NCBI GenBank assembly: GCA_964019135.1
Contig: OZ025248.1
Span: 35,953,670-36,017,669, forward strand
From: Arenicola marina
Lineage: Eukaryota; Annelida; Polychaeta; Arenicolidae
DNA: 64,000 nt
Direction of reading: 5' to 3'
Part shown: positions 1 through 12,200 of the stretch, piece after piece
Numbering within the stretch: the first letter of the stretch is position 1
Layout of the letters: each line of letters starts with the position of its first letter
Translations under genes and position numbers: made by a program
Notes under the pieces: model-generated
What the model saw: the letters and a program-made list of their open reading frames with translations, nothing else
What the model was told of the DNA's origin: nothing
Database searches by the model: none

Positions 1-1165
1 AGCACATTACAGTGGGGTCTCTTTAAGGGTACAATACAGCGGGGTCTGTACGAGGGTACATTACAGTGGGGTCTCTATAAGGGTACATTACAGTGGGGTC
101 TCTATAAGGGTACAATACAGCAGGGTATATACGAGGGCACATTACAGTGGGGTCTCTATAAGGGTACAATACCGCGGGGTCTCCATAAGGGTACAATACA
201 GTGGGGTCTCTATAAGGGTACAATACAGTGGGGTCTGTACGAGGGTACATTACAGTGGGGTCTCTATAAGGGTACATTACAGTGGGGTCTCTATAAGGGT
301 ACAATACAGCGGGTCTGTACGAGGGCACATTACAGTGGGGTCTCTATAAGGGTACAATACCGCGGGGTCTGTACGAGGGCACATTACAGTGGGGTCTTTA
401 TAAGGGTACATTACAGTGGGGTCTCTATAAGGGTACAATACAGCAGGGTATATACGAGGGCACATTACAGTGGGGTCTCTATAAGGGTACAATACCGCGG
501 GGTCTCTATAAGGGTACAATACCGCGGGGTCTCTATAAGGGTACAATACAGTGGGGTCTCTATAAGGGTACAATACAGTGGGGTCTCTATAAGGGTACAT
601 TACAGTGGGATCTCTATAAGGGTACAATACAGCGGGGTCTCTATAAGGGTACAATACAGTGGGGTCTCTATAACGGTACAATACAGTGGGGTCTCTATAA
701 GGGTACAGAACAGTGGGGTCTCTATAAGGGTACAATACAGCGGGGATCTATAAGGGTACAATACAGTAGGGTCTCTATAAGGGTACAATACAGTGGGGTC
801 TCTATAAGGGTACATTACAGTGGGGTCTCTATAAGGTTACAATACAGCGGGGTCTGTACGAGGGCACATTACAGTGGGGTCTCTATAAGGGTACCTTACA
901 GTGGGGTCTCTATAACGGTACAATACAGTGGGGTCTCTATAAGGGTACCTTACAGTGGGTCTCTATAATGGTACAATACAGTGGGGTCTCTATAACGGTA
1001 CAATACAGTGGGGTCTCTATAAGGGTACCTTACAGTAGGGTCTCTATAATGGTACAATACAGTGGGGTCTCTATAAGGGTACAATACAGTGGGGTCTCTA
1101 TAAGGGTACCTTACAGTGGGGTCTCTATAATGGTACAATACAGCGAGTTCTCTACGAGGGCACAT
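1..1165. repeat. 27-bp tandem array, ~43 units
   Basis: The stretch is built from a 27-bp unit containing acagtggggtctctataagg followed by gtacaat. Frequent variants are gtacgagggcac in place of tataagggtac, and cagcgggg or ccgcgggg in place of cagtgggg. Because the unit is nine codons long, the minus strand reads as a nine-residue repeat (YPYRDPTVL and variants), broken by frame changes. This is repeat translation, not evidence of a gene. The array starts before the window, so its true left end is unknown. The last units (after about 1130) decay into single-copy DNA. Confidence 0.96.
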
Positions 1166-2149
1166 TACGGAGGTACCGATCAGAGTACGTGCGCACCTCG
1201 CCTCCACCGACACAAAGTCCCACTCGTCTTTACCTGCATTACGACTGTCATTCTGGTAACATAACCCATGTCACAGGCTACATTAAGTCTTCGATCGGTT
1301 GCAACAGCAAATCGATGACCTGGATAACGACACAAAACTGCAGAGTAGGACACGAAAGTTCCCGACGCTAATACAATCCGTGACAAAGTGGACGGCTTAA
1401 AGACCAGTGCTTCGATCCCGGCTTAACACAGTCTTCAATGGCTTCCACCATCTCTTTGACAACCACATACCTCTTGCTTTTATAGACTCGGAATGATTTC
1501 CAGCAACTCTTTGACAACCAATAACTCTTGCTCTTATAGGCAGTCTCGGAACGGATCTAGCGGTGGACATCCGACCGGGAACAAGGTCATGGAGAGGAAG
1601 AGGTGGAGGAAAAACAGGAAACTGAATAGGGAGGAAGTGGAGGGATGGGTGGTGCTTTAGATCCATAATGAACCGTCTGTTTGGCGTCTAGGTAGCTGGT
1701 GGCCAATCGACTTGGTGAGATGCTTTGTCACACAATAGTGCCCATCCCAGTCAACTTGACATCGCTAAAATAGTATGGACAGTAGACAATATGCCCAGAC
1801 AATATCAACCGCAGATTTCTGCAGTCGATTCGGGCGATTGCAGTATTTCTTCGGCTGCCGCCGTGGTCTAAATCCATGGGTTAGCCGACACAGATGGCCT
1901 CCTTCCCGAGAGAGGAAGACGTGCTAAGATTTCACGCTTGAACTTTTTGGGCCAAATTGTGTCCTATGCGTTGCTTCCTTGTGCTTTATCTGTAAATTTT
2001 GTCTTTAGAGAAGATCGATGTGTTGTCACAAAGTTTTCCGATATACATCGGAGCGCGATTCTCATGGTAACAGTGAGGTGGGATACATGCAGCATTAGTG
2101 ATCCATGTGACTATGATACGTGTGATAGTGAGATATACGTGCTGAGATA
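1166..2149. other. single-copy DNA, no gene recognised
   Basis: No open frame here has convincing coding character. A short imperfect duplication lies near 1465-1545, where ctctttgacaacca followed by ctcttgctcttatag-like sequence occurs twice about 50 bp apart. From about 2095 the sequence becomes GTGATA-rich and grades into the 17-bp array. Confidence 0.6.
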
Positions 2150-2712
2150 TACGATACGTGTAAATCATGTGATCGTGAGATACGTGTGATCGTGAGATAC
2201 GTGTGATGGTGAGATACGTGTGATCGTGAGATACGTGTGATCGTGAGATACGTGTGATGGTGAGATACGTGTGATCGTGAGATACGTGTGATGGTGAGAT
2301 ACGTGTGATCGTGAGATACGTGTGATGGTGAGATACGTGTGATGGTGAGATACGTGTGATCGTGAGATACGTGTGATGGTGAGATACGTGTGATGGTGAG
2401 ATACGTGTGATGGTGAGATACGTGTGATCGTGAGATACGTGTGATCGTGAGATTCGTGAGATACGTGTGATCGTGAGATACGTGTGATGGTGAGATACGT
2501 GTGATCGTGAGATACGTGTGATCGTGAGATACGTGTGATGGTGAGATACGTGTGATCGTGGGATACGTGTGATGGTGAGATACGTGTGATGGTGAGATAC
2601 GTGTGATGGTGAGATACGTGTGATCGTGAGATACGTGTGATCGTGAGATACGTGTGATCGTGAGATACGTGTGATCGTGAGATATGTGTGATCGTGAGAT
2701 ACGTGTGATAGA
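2150..2712. repeat. 17-bp tandem array, ACGTG type, ~33 units
   Basis: The unit is gtgagatacgtgtgatc, with the last base alternating mainly between c and g (gatc or gatg). Three units make 51 bp (17 codons), so both strands carry long repetitive frames rich in S, H, T and R. These frames are not evidence for a protein. One unit near 2452 is shortened. Every unit keeps a CpG in tACGTGt. Confidence 0.96.
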
Positions 2713-2879
2713 TGTGAGAGATGCATGTGTTCGTGTTTCATTATCTCGCACAAGCGTATAGGCTTAGGCTTCGGCTTCAGCTTTTGTCATATCTTATAGC
2801 GTTATATCGTCTACTTTTACCGCTACAATGTATTATGCAACCTCTTTATATGACAATAAAGATAATATTATACATCTAA
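2713..2879. other. spacer between the two 17-bp arrays
   Basis: About 165 bp of non-repetitive, fairly AT-rich DNA separates the two 17-bp arrays. It holds a short ggcttaggcttcggcttc triplication near 2761 and no gene. Confidence 0.6.
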
Positions 2880-3066
2880 TAGTGTGATACAAGTCATAGT
2901 GAGATACATGTGATAGTGAGATATGTATGATCGTGAGATACATGTGATCGTGGGATACATGTGATCGTGAGATACATGTGATCGTGAGATACATGTGATC
3001 GTGAGATACATGTGATCGTGAGATACATGTGCTCGTGAGATACATGTGATCGTGAGATACATGTGA
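2880..3066. repeat. 17-bp tandem array, ACATG type, ~11 units
   Basis: The unit gtgagatacatgtgatc is the preceding unit with one consistent change, tACGTGt to tACATGt. The array has about eleven copies, with minor changes (catagt, gctcgt) at its ends. It is the same repeat family as 2150-2712, homogenised separately. Confidence 0.95.
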
Positions 3067-3738
3067 CACATAAAAGCCGCCCGCCATGTGCCATAAGGTT
3101 AACCGGTCGCCAGCAGACATGCAGAGTGTCTGTTCAGCCCCCCTGCTCAATGCATTGTATGGGTAAGACAGCCACTAATCTGTACTGCCATAAAACGATG
3201 GCCATTTGGCCAAGGAGGTAAGTACGTCGTCAGACCACATTAACTAGGCTGTAAACCCCTCATGAAGACTGGCCGACTGAACCACTCCCCGGGCCGACAT
3301 ACGTTATAACCGGTAGTCCGCCTCGCCCGTCTCCCTCACGGCATAATGTCGACGGTCCCTGACCACAATGCAACGCGCTCACTTTAAAGGTTAATCGCGC
3401 CACCCAAGGTAAGCCGGCTTAGGGCTAAGTCACCAGTTTTTTTCTTCATCTCATATATGGACTCCTGAGGCAAGGTTTTGAACGAGGTTTTCCTATGGGG
3501 ACGCCAGCAAGCAGTGACGTATGAGTGGCGACATACCCCGTGACCTGTTGCCAAGTCACCGACAGCCGGCAATCAACAGGGCTATAGATCATCTTCCATA
3601 GCCGCCATGTTTCTGGGTAAAAACAGCCGCCCGCCTTGTTCGGCTCAACGCAGCCGCGGTCACGGCGATTTTTTTTCCCCGCCCAAACGAAAGTGTGAAA
3701 TAGTCGTCTGCTTGCATAATCGAGCAGGCTGTCGCGTG

Positions 3739-3759
3739 GGATGGGGGTGGGGGTGGGGA
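3739..3759 (+). other. G-quadruplex-type motif
   Basis: The run gggatgggggtgggggtggg has four G-runs of at least three bases separated by one- or two-base loops. That satisfies the usual intramolecular quadruplex pattern on the plus strand. Confidence 0.75.
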
Positions 3760-3957
3760 TGGGTGTCAGACGTATCCTTGGTCCCCGGTGTCACCGAGAC
3801 ACGGCCTGAGAGGTTTCCACCCAGATCCGACCCCCGGGTCACGTTAAACGCGGCAACAGAAACACATACATATCTGGATTGTCCCTGGGAGACCCGGAAG
3901 CTGGTTTTGACAAGCCGCCTTTAACATATGTTTTCGCTACGGAGCGGAATGCCGGTG

Positions 3958-4040
3958 GGTATTGGATGGGGTGGGGAAGGGGAAGGGGTGACGTAGGGTA
4001 AGGTATGGGAAGGGGTGGGGGGAAGGGAAGGGGTTAGCCC
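3958..4040 (+). other. G-rich tract, multiple quadruplex patterns
   Basis: GGGG-A/T-GGGG-AA-GGGG repeats (ggggtggggaaggggaagg and similar) continue for about 80 bp. Many overlapping quadruplex foldings are possible on the plus strand. Confidence 0.7.
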
Positions 4041-5283
4041 ATGGGACTTCCCAGCAGCAACAAACCCGGGTTTGATATTGACGTCGGCGGTAGTTGTTTA
4101 CCCCCCCCCCACCCCCTCACACCCGCCACCACCACCATATCTTGCATCTTAGCATCCCAGGGGGTTAGATGACCTAGTTTTAACCCCATTCCTGTCTAGC
4201 TCTGAAGGTGGCCTAAGTCGTAAACACATAAATTCCATGCATTCATTCATACCCGCAACAGCAGCGCCAAAACAAAGGAAGGAAGCGTGAAGGGAGTGGC
4301 GCTTCTGCATATGCGAGATATTTTCCTGTCCTCTTCAACATTATACATGGTTGTTGACGTCCGAACTCAACGACGCATGACGCCTATAATCGCACTGGCT
4401 GCATTTTTGGTCCCTCTTATTTATTATACACTGATTGTCTATGAACAAGCTCCGAGGTTGGTTGGCCCGCCAGGTACAAAAGACTTGCCCCCTGTAAATG
4501 TTCCATTCATACTCATACTTGTATTGCCCATTGCTTGATCATCGAAAGACGAGTCAGTTTCAGTCATATATTTATAAATTTCTTTCTGAGATGCAATGGC
4601 GACAGAACTCGGATGGTAAATGCCACATTGTTGGATAATCCGACAATCGACAAATGTGATTTTTATTTTGACGTTTTTATTTATTTATTTATTTTATGAT
4701 GATCGGCCGGAAGCATATCGGCAAAATAATATAAAAGATGGTAATATATTTACTGTAATGACACTTTGTCATAATAATAATGTCTTTACCATAACGACAT
4801 TTTGTCATAAAGATAATTTATTTATCATAATGACATTTTACACTGCCACATGTTATTGGAATAATGACGAAGCGTCTGCAATCATAGGATGAACACAAAG
4901 AACTCTTGATGGCTAGACATCGATTTTACGTTTTTCCACAAGATATCATCTGAAGTTCCTCGTACCCAAGTCCACCTCCCCCCCCCCCCACCACCACCAT
5001 CACATACACACACCCAATGGACTAAATTACGAGCGATGTCCAATAGCCACAGACACTGGGCAAATGGAATAAGCGCTGGAAATGCTTTTATGCACATGAA
5101 GACTAAATAGAACAAAGCACGCTCGAGGAGCAATGTAACGCCAGAAGGTCAAGTTTTAAGGTCAAACTGGATTGTTTCCTTGGCGCGTTGGGTGCAGCAT
5201 CGCATCTACGGGGAACATCTCAAGGAGGCGAGGGGAATCAGCGGCCTCACTTGGCTCATCTCTGGCTCTTCATCTATCACACA

Positions 5284-5532
5284 GGGCCGCCCCGATAGGT
5301 CAGTGGGTTAGAACGGTCGCATTGAGCGCTCTGGCCGCCTAAGAGCCTAACGGCACGTGGATCGGTGGTTCGAGCCCCGCTGTGGCCATGTCTGTGTGGT
5401 CGCAGGATAAAGATCCCATGTCCTCCTTCGCAAAGAGTAGGCGGTTACCTCGGGGACATTCTTCCCTTCTTTTCTCCTATTGACGCGATATGACCAGAAT
5501 TGGTTAAAGCGTCCTGAATATACAACCAATCA
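5284..5532 (+). mobile_element. tRNA-derived SINE, family A, copy 1
   Basis: The head has a Pol III A-box-like taggtcagtgggttaga and a B box ggttcgagccc at 5367-5377. A family-specific body follows (gtgtggtcgcaggataaaga, then gacgcgatatgacc and ggttaaagcgtcctgaata), ending in a short acaaccaatc tail. The same layout recurs at 27166-27424 and 56753-57012. No clear target-site duplication is visible for this copy. Active copies of such SINEs borrow LINE machinery, and no LINE is present in the window. Confidence 0.88.
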
Positions 5533-6215
5533 TCCAGCACATAATTCTGTTAGACAATGTTTAGTATTTGATTACAAGACACGACGCTGCAGATCTAATA
5601 TTTGGCGCGCTACCCAAATGCTTCGGGACTGACCAGCTCTGTTGGCTCCAGAAAACGTGACGCACATGACGTGACGTGACGTCATAAATCACACATAAAC
5701 GTTAAATGCATCGACTCTCGCCGCTCGCACTGACAACCCGTTGGTTGACCTTATCGTGGACGGTAGCCCCAATATGTCTGCCAGTCCAGACGGCGTTGGC
5801 CGACCGACCAAGGTTTGTCTGCCAGGGACAACGTCATGGCGCGTGTGTACGTCATCCCCCGACACATCCACACACACTCCACCTTCACCCCCCTCCCCGC
5901 TTCCCCTACCCCTACGCCACCATGTCTGCTACGAATCACCGAGACTGGGATGCAAAAAGACTTTTGACAACCAATGCTTCGTCAACACGCGCCCCCCTCC
6001 CCCCAACCCCCTCACCCCGCCAAACACCCCACTCCTTCAACTCCCCGCCCCCTCCATCCAACCCCGACCCCGCCATCGTCGACCGCAGCTGCCAGAGAAG
6101 ACAACTCATCTCAGGTTCCTTTATGTTGGATCTGGACCACACACGAGAACGGATTCCACAAGACATGACACCATCCCATCCACGGTCATCCAGCCAGGTC
6201 AGGGGGGTGGAGACA
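5533..6215. other. array-flanking DNA, pyrimidine-rich towards 51-bp array
   Basis: There is no recognised gene. 5658-5684 holds overlapping cgtgacg motifs ending in a perfect TGACGTCA (5677-5684). From about 5860 to 6100 the plus strand is strongly C/T-rich. The triplet ATG at 5922 sits in a perfect gccacc context and opens a frame running into the 51-bp array up to 7640. The non-repeat part (about 100 codons, rich in P, S, T and R) resembles no family I know. Confidence 0.45.
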
Positions 6216-9200
6216 CTACCAGGGACACTGACCCACAGAGACAAGGAGAGGGCCACTGTCTCTAAACGGGGCGAGGCACTGACCCACAGAGACAAGGGGA
6301 GGGCCACTGTCTCTACACGGGGCGGGGCACTGACCCACAGAGACAAGGGGAGGGCCACTGTCTCTACACGGGGCGGGGCACTGACCCACAGAGACAAGGG
6401 GAGGGCCACTGTCTCTACACGGGGCTGGGCACTGACCCACAGAGACAAGGGGAGGGCCACTGTCTCTACACGGGGCGGGGCACTGACCCACAGAGACAAG
6501 GGGAGGGCCACTGTCTCTAAACGGGGCGGGGCACTGACCCACAGAGACAAGGGGAGGGCCACTGTCTCTACACGGGGCGGGGCACTGACCCACAGAGACA
6601 AGGGGAGGGCCACTGTCTATACACGGGGCGGGGCACTGACCCACAGAGACAAGGGGAGGGCCACTGTCTCTACAAGGGGCGGGGCACTGACCCATAGAGA
6701 CAAAGGGAGGGTCACTGTCTCTACACGGGGCGGGGCACTGACCCACAGAGACAAGGGGAGGGCCACTGTCTCTACACGGGGCTGGGCACTGACCCACAGA
6801 GACAGGGGGAGGGCCACTGTCTCTAAACGGGGCTGGGCACTGACCCACAGAGACAAGGGGAGGGCCACTGTCTCTACACGGGGCGGGGCACTGACCCACA
6901 GAGACAAGGGGAGGGCCACTGTCTCTACACGGGGCGGGGCACTGACCCACAGAGACAAGGGGAGGGCCACTGTCTCTACACGGGACTGGGCACTGACCCA
7001 CAGAGACAAGGGGAGGGCCACTGTCTCTACACGGGGCGGGGCACTGACCCACAGAGACAAGGGGAGGGCCACTGTCTCTACACGGGGCGGGGCACTGACC
7101 CACAGAGACAAGGGGAGGGCCACTGTGTCTACACGGGGCTGGGCACTGACCCACAGAGACAAGGGGAGGGCCACTGTCTCTACACGGGGCGGGGCACTGA
7201 CCCACAGAGACAGGGGGAGGGCCACTGTCTCTACACGGGACTGGGCACTGACCCACAGAGACAAGGGGAAGGCCACTGTCTCTAAACGGGGCGGGGCATT
7301 GACCCACAGAGACAAGGGGAGGGCCACTGTCTCTACACGGGGCGGGGCACTGACCAACAGAGACAAGGGGAGGGCCACTGTCTCTACACGGGGCGGGGCA
7401 CTGACCCACAGAGACAAGGGGAGGGCCACTGTCTCTACACGGGGCGGGGCACTGACCCACAGAGACAAGGGGAGGGCCACTGTCTCCACACGGGGCGGGG
7501 CACTGACCCACAGAGACAGGGGGAGGGCCACTGTCCCTACACGGGACTGGGCACTGACCCACAGAGACAAGGGGAGGGCCACTGTCTCTACATGGGGCTG
7601 GGCACTGACCCACACAGACAAGGGGGGCCCGAGTCTCTGAACGGGGTAGGGCAATGACCCACAGAGAGAAGGGGAGGGCCACTGTCTCTACATGGGGCGG
7701 GGCACTGACCCACAGAGACAAGGGGAGGGCCACTGTCTCCACACGGGGCGGGGCACTGACCCACAGAGACAGGGGGAGGGCCACTGTCCCTACACGGGGC
7801 TGGGCAATGACCCACAGAGACAAGGGGAGGGCCACTGTCTCTACACGGGGCGGGGCACTGACCCACAGAGACAGGGGGAGGGCCACTGTCCCTACACGGG
7901 GCTGGGCACTGACCCACAGAGACAAGGGGAGGGCCACTGTCTCTACACGGGACTGGGCACTGACCCACAGAGACAAGGGGAAGGCCACTGTCCCTACACG
8001 GGGCGGGGCACTGACCCACAGAGACAAGGGGAGGGCCACTGTCTCTACATGGGGCGGGGCACTGACCCACAGAGACAAGGCGAGGGCCATTGTGTCTACA
8101 CGGGGCGGGGCACTGACCCACACAGACAAGGGGAGGGCCACTGTCTCTACACGGGGCGGGGCACTGACCCACAGAGACAAGGGGAGGGCCACTGTCTCTA
8201 CACGGGGCTGGGCACTGACCCACAGAGACAAGGGGAGGGCCACTGTCTCTACACGGGGCGGGGCACTGACCCACAGAGACAAGGGGAGGGCCACTGTCTC
8301 TACACGGGGCTGGGCACTGACCCACAGAGACAAGGGGAGGGCCACTGTTTCTAAACGGGGCTGGGCACTGACCCACAGAGACAAGGGGAGGGCCACTGTC
8401 TCTACACGGGGCTGGGCACTGACCCACAGAGACAAGGGGAGGGCCACTGTCTCTACACGGGGCGGGGCACTGACCCACAGAGACAAGGGGAGGGCCATTG
8501 TGTCTACACGGGGCGGGGCACTGACCCACACAGACAAGGGGAGGGCCACTGTCTCTACACGGGGCGGGGCACTGACCCACAGAGACAAGGGGAGGGCCAC
8601 TGTCTCTACACGGGGCTGGGGACTGACCCACACAGACAAGGGGAGGGCCACTGTCTCTACACGGGGCGGGGCACTGACCCACAGAGACAAGGGGAGGGCC
8701 ACTGTCTCTACACGGGGCTGGGCACTGACCCACAGAGACAAGGGGAGGGCCACTGTCTCTACACGGGACTGGGCACTGACCCACAGAGACAAGGGGAGGG
8801 CCACTGTCTCTACATGGGGCTGGGCACTGACCCACAGAGACAAGGGGAGGGCCACTGTTTCTAAACGGGGCTGGGCACTGACCCACACAGACAAGGGGGG
8901 GCCCGAGTCTCTAAACGGGGCAGGGCAATGACCCACAGAGAAAAGGGGAGGGCCACTGTCTCTACATGGGGCGGGACACTGACCCACACCGAAAAGGGGA
9001 GGGCCACTGTCTCTACATGGGGCGGGGCACTGACCCACAGAGACAAGGCGAGGGCCATTGTGTCTACACGGGGCGGGGCACTGACCCACACAGACAAGGG
9101 GAGGGCCACTGTCTCTACACGGGGCTGGGCACTGACCCACAGAGACCAGGGGAGGGCCACTGTCTCTACATGGGGCTGGGCACTGACCCACACAGACAAG

Positions 9201-12200
9201 GGGGGCCCGAGTCTCTGAACGGGGTAGGGCAATGACCCACAGAGAGAAGGGGAGGGCCACTGTCTCTACATGGGGCGGGGCACTGACCCACAGAGACAAG
9301 GGGAGGGCCACTGTCTCCACACGAGGCGGGGCACTGACCCACAGAGACAGGGGGAGGGCCACTGTCCCTACACGGGGCTGGGCAATGACCCACAGAGACA
9401 AGGGGAGGGCCACTGTCTCTACACGGGGCGGGGCACTGACCCACAGAGACAGGGGGAGGGCCACTGTCCCTACACGGGGCTGGGCACTGACCCACAGAGA
9501 CAAGGGGAGGGCCACTGTCTCTACACGGGACTGGGCACTGACCCACAGAGACAAGGGGAGGGCCACTGTCCCTACACGGGGCGGGGCACTGACCCACAGA
9601 GACAAGGGGAGGGCCACTGTCTCTACATGGGGCGGGGCACTGACCCACAGAGACAAGGCGAGGGTCATTGTGTCTACACGGGGCGGGGCACTGACCCACA
9701 CAGACAAGGGGAGGGCCACTGTCTCTACACGAGGCGGGGCACTGACCCACAGAGACAAGGGGAGGGCCACTGTCTCTACACGGGGCTGGGCACTGACCCA
9801 CAGAGACAAGGGGAGGGCCACTGTCTCTACACGGGGCGGGGCACTGACCCACAGAGACAAGGGGAGGGCCACTGTCTCTACACGGGGCTGGGCACTGACC
9901 CACAGAGACAAGGGGAGGGCCACTGTTTCTAAACGGGGCTGGGCACTGACCCACAGAGACAAGGGGAGGGCCACTGTCTCTACACGGGGCTGGGCACTGA
10001 CCCACAGAGACAAGGGGAGGGCCACTGTCTCTACACGGGGCTGGGCACTGACCCACAGAGACAAGGGGAGGGCCATTGTGTCTACACGGGGCGGGGCACT
10101 GACCCACACAGACAAGGGGAGGGCCACTGTCTCTACACGGGGCGGGGCACTGACCCACAGAGACAAGGGGAGGGCCACTGTCTCTACACGGGGCTGGGCA
10201 CTGACCCACACAGACAAGGGGAGGGCCACTGTCTCTACACGGGGCGGGGCACTGACCCACAGAGACAAGGGGAGGGCCACTGTCTCTACACGGGGCTGGG
10301 CACTGACCCACAGAGACAAGGGGAGGGCCACTGTCTCTACACGGGACTGGGCACTGACCCACAGAGACAAGGGGAGGGCCACTGTCTCTACATGGGGCTG
10401 GGCACTGACCCACAGAGACAAGGGGAGGGCCACTGTTTCTAAACGGGGCTGGGCACTGACCCACACAGACAAGGGGGGGCCCGAGTCTCTAAACGGGGCA
10501 GGGCAATGACCCACAGAGAAAAGGGGAGGGCCACTGTCTCTACATGGGGCGGGACACTGACCCACACCGAAAAGGGGAGGGCCACTGTCTCTACATGGGG
10601 CGGGGCACTGACCCACAGAGACAAGGCGAGGGCCATTGTGTCTACACGGGGCGGGGCACTGACCCACACAGACAAGGGGAGGGCCACTGTCTCTACACGG
10701 GGCTGGGCACTGACCCACAGAGACAAGGGGAGGGCCACTGTCTCTACACGGGGCGGGGCACTGACCCACAGAGACAAGGGGAGGGCCACTGTCTCTACAC
10801 GGGGCTGGGCACTGACCCACACAGACAAGGGGAGGGCCACTGTCTCTACACGGGGCGGGGCACTGACCCACAGAGACAAGGGGAGGGCCACTGTCTCTAC
10901 ACGGGGCTGGGCACTGACCCACAGAGACAAGGGGAGGGCCACTGTCTCTACACGGGACTGGGCACTGACCCACAGAGACAAGGGGAGGGCCACTGTCTCT
11001 ACATGGGGCGGGGCACTGACCCACAGAGACAAGGGGAGGGCCACTGTTTCTAAACGGGGCTGGGCACTGACCCACACAGACAAGGGGGGGCCCGAGTCTC
11101 TAAACGGGGCAGGGCAATGACCCACAGAGAAAAGGGGAGGGCCACTGTCTCTACATGGGGCGGGACACTGACCCACACCGAAAAGGGGAGGGCCACTGTC
11201 TCTAAACGGGGCTGGGCACTGCCCCACAGAGACAAGGGGAGGGCCACTGTCTCTACACGGGGCGGGGCATTGACCCACAGAGACAAGGGGAGGGCCACTG
11301 TCTCTACACGGGGCGGGGCACTGACCCACAGAGACAAGGGGAGGGCCACTGTCTCTACATGGGGCGGGACACTGACCCACACCGAAAAGGGGAGGGCCAC
11401 TGTCTCTAAACGGGGCTGGGCACTGACCCACAGAGACAAGGGGAGGGCCACTGTCTCTACACGGGGCTGGGCACTGACCCACAGAGACAAGGGGAGGGCC
11501 ACTGTTTCTAAACGGGGCGGGGCACTGACCCACAGAGACAAGGGGAGGCCACTGTTTCTAAACGGGGCTGGGCACTGACCAACAGAGACAAGGGGAGGGC
11601 CACTGTCTCTATATGGGGCTGGGCACTGACCCACAGAGACAAGGGGAGGGCTACTGTCTCTACACGGGGCTGGGCACTGACCCACAGAGACAAGGGGAGG
11701 GCCACTGTCTCTACACGGGGCGGGGCACTGACCCACAGAGACAAGGGGAGGGCCACTGTCTCTACACGGGGCGGGGCACTGACCCACAGAGACAAGGGGA
11801 CGGCCACTGTCTCTACACGGGGCGGGGCACTGACCCACAGAGACAAGGGGAGGGCCACTGTCCCTACACGGGGCGGGGCACTGACCCACAGAGACAAGGG
11901 GAGGGCCACTGTCTCTATATGGGGCTGGGCACTGACCCACAGAGACAAGGGGAGGGCTACTGTCTCTACACGGGGCTGGGCACTGACCCACAGAGACAAG
12001 GGGAGGGCCACTGTCTCTACACGGGGCGGGGCACTGACCCACAGAGACAAGGGGAGGGCCACTGTCTCTACATGGGGCTGGGCACTGACCCACAGAGACA
12101 AGGGGAGGGCCACTGTCTCTACACGGGGCGGGGCACTGACCCAGAGACAAGGGGAGGGCCACTGTCTCTACACGGGGCGGGGCACTGACCCACAGAGACA

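Larger units (their letters stand above)
3067..5283. other. single-copy DNA with G-rich, C-rich and AT-rich tracts
   Basis: No gene is recognisable. Possible open frames, including a hydrophobic one at 4287-4538 (+), have no splice signals or family resemblance that I can support. Local structure: a four-run G tract at 3739-3759, a longer one at 3958-4040, C-rich runs near 4090 and 4978-4990, and an AT-rich stretch at 4740-4850 with about three imperfect copies of cataatgacattttgtc. Confidence 0.5.

Noticed and set aside
4287-4538. Small hydrophobic membrane protein
   Set aside because: It is only an 83-codon frame with ordinary chance composition for AT-rich DNA and no context.
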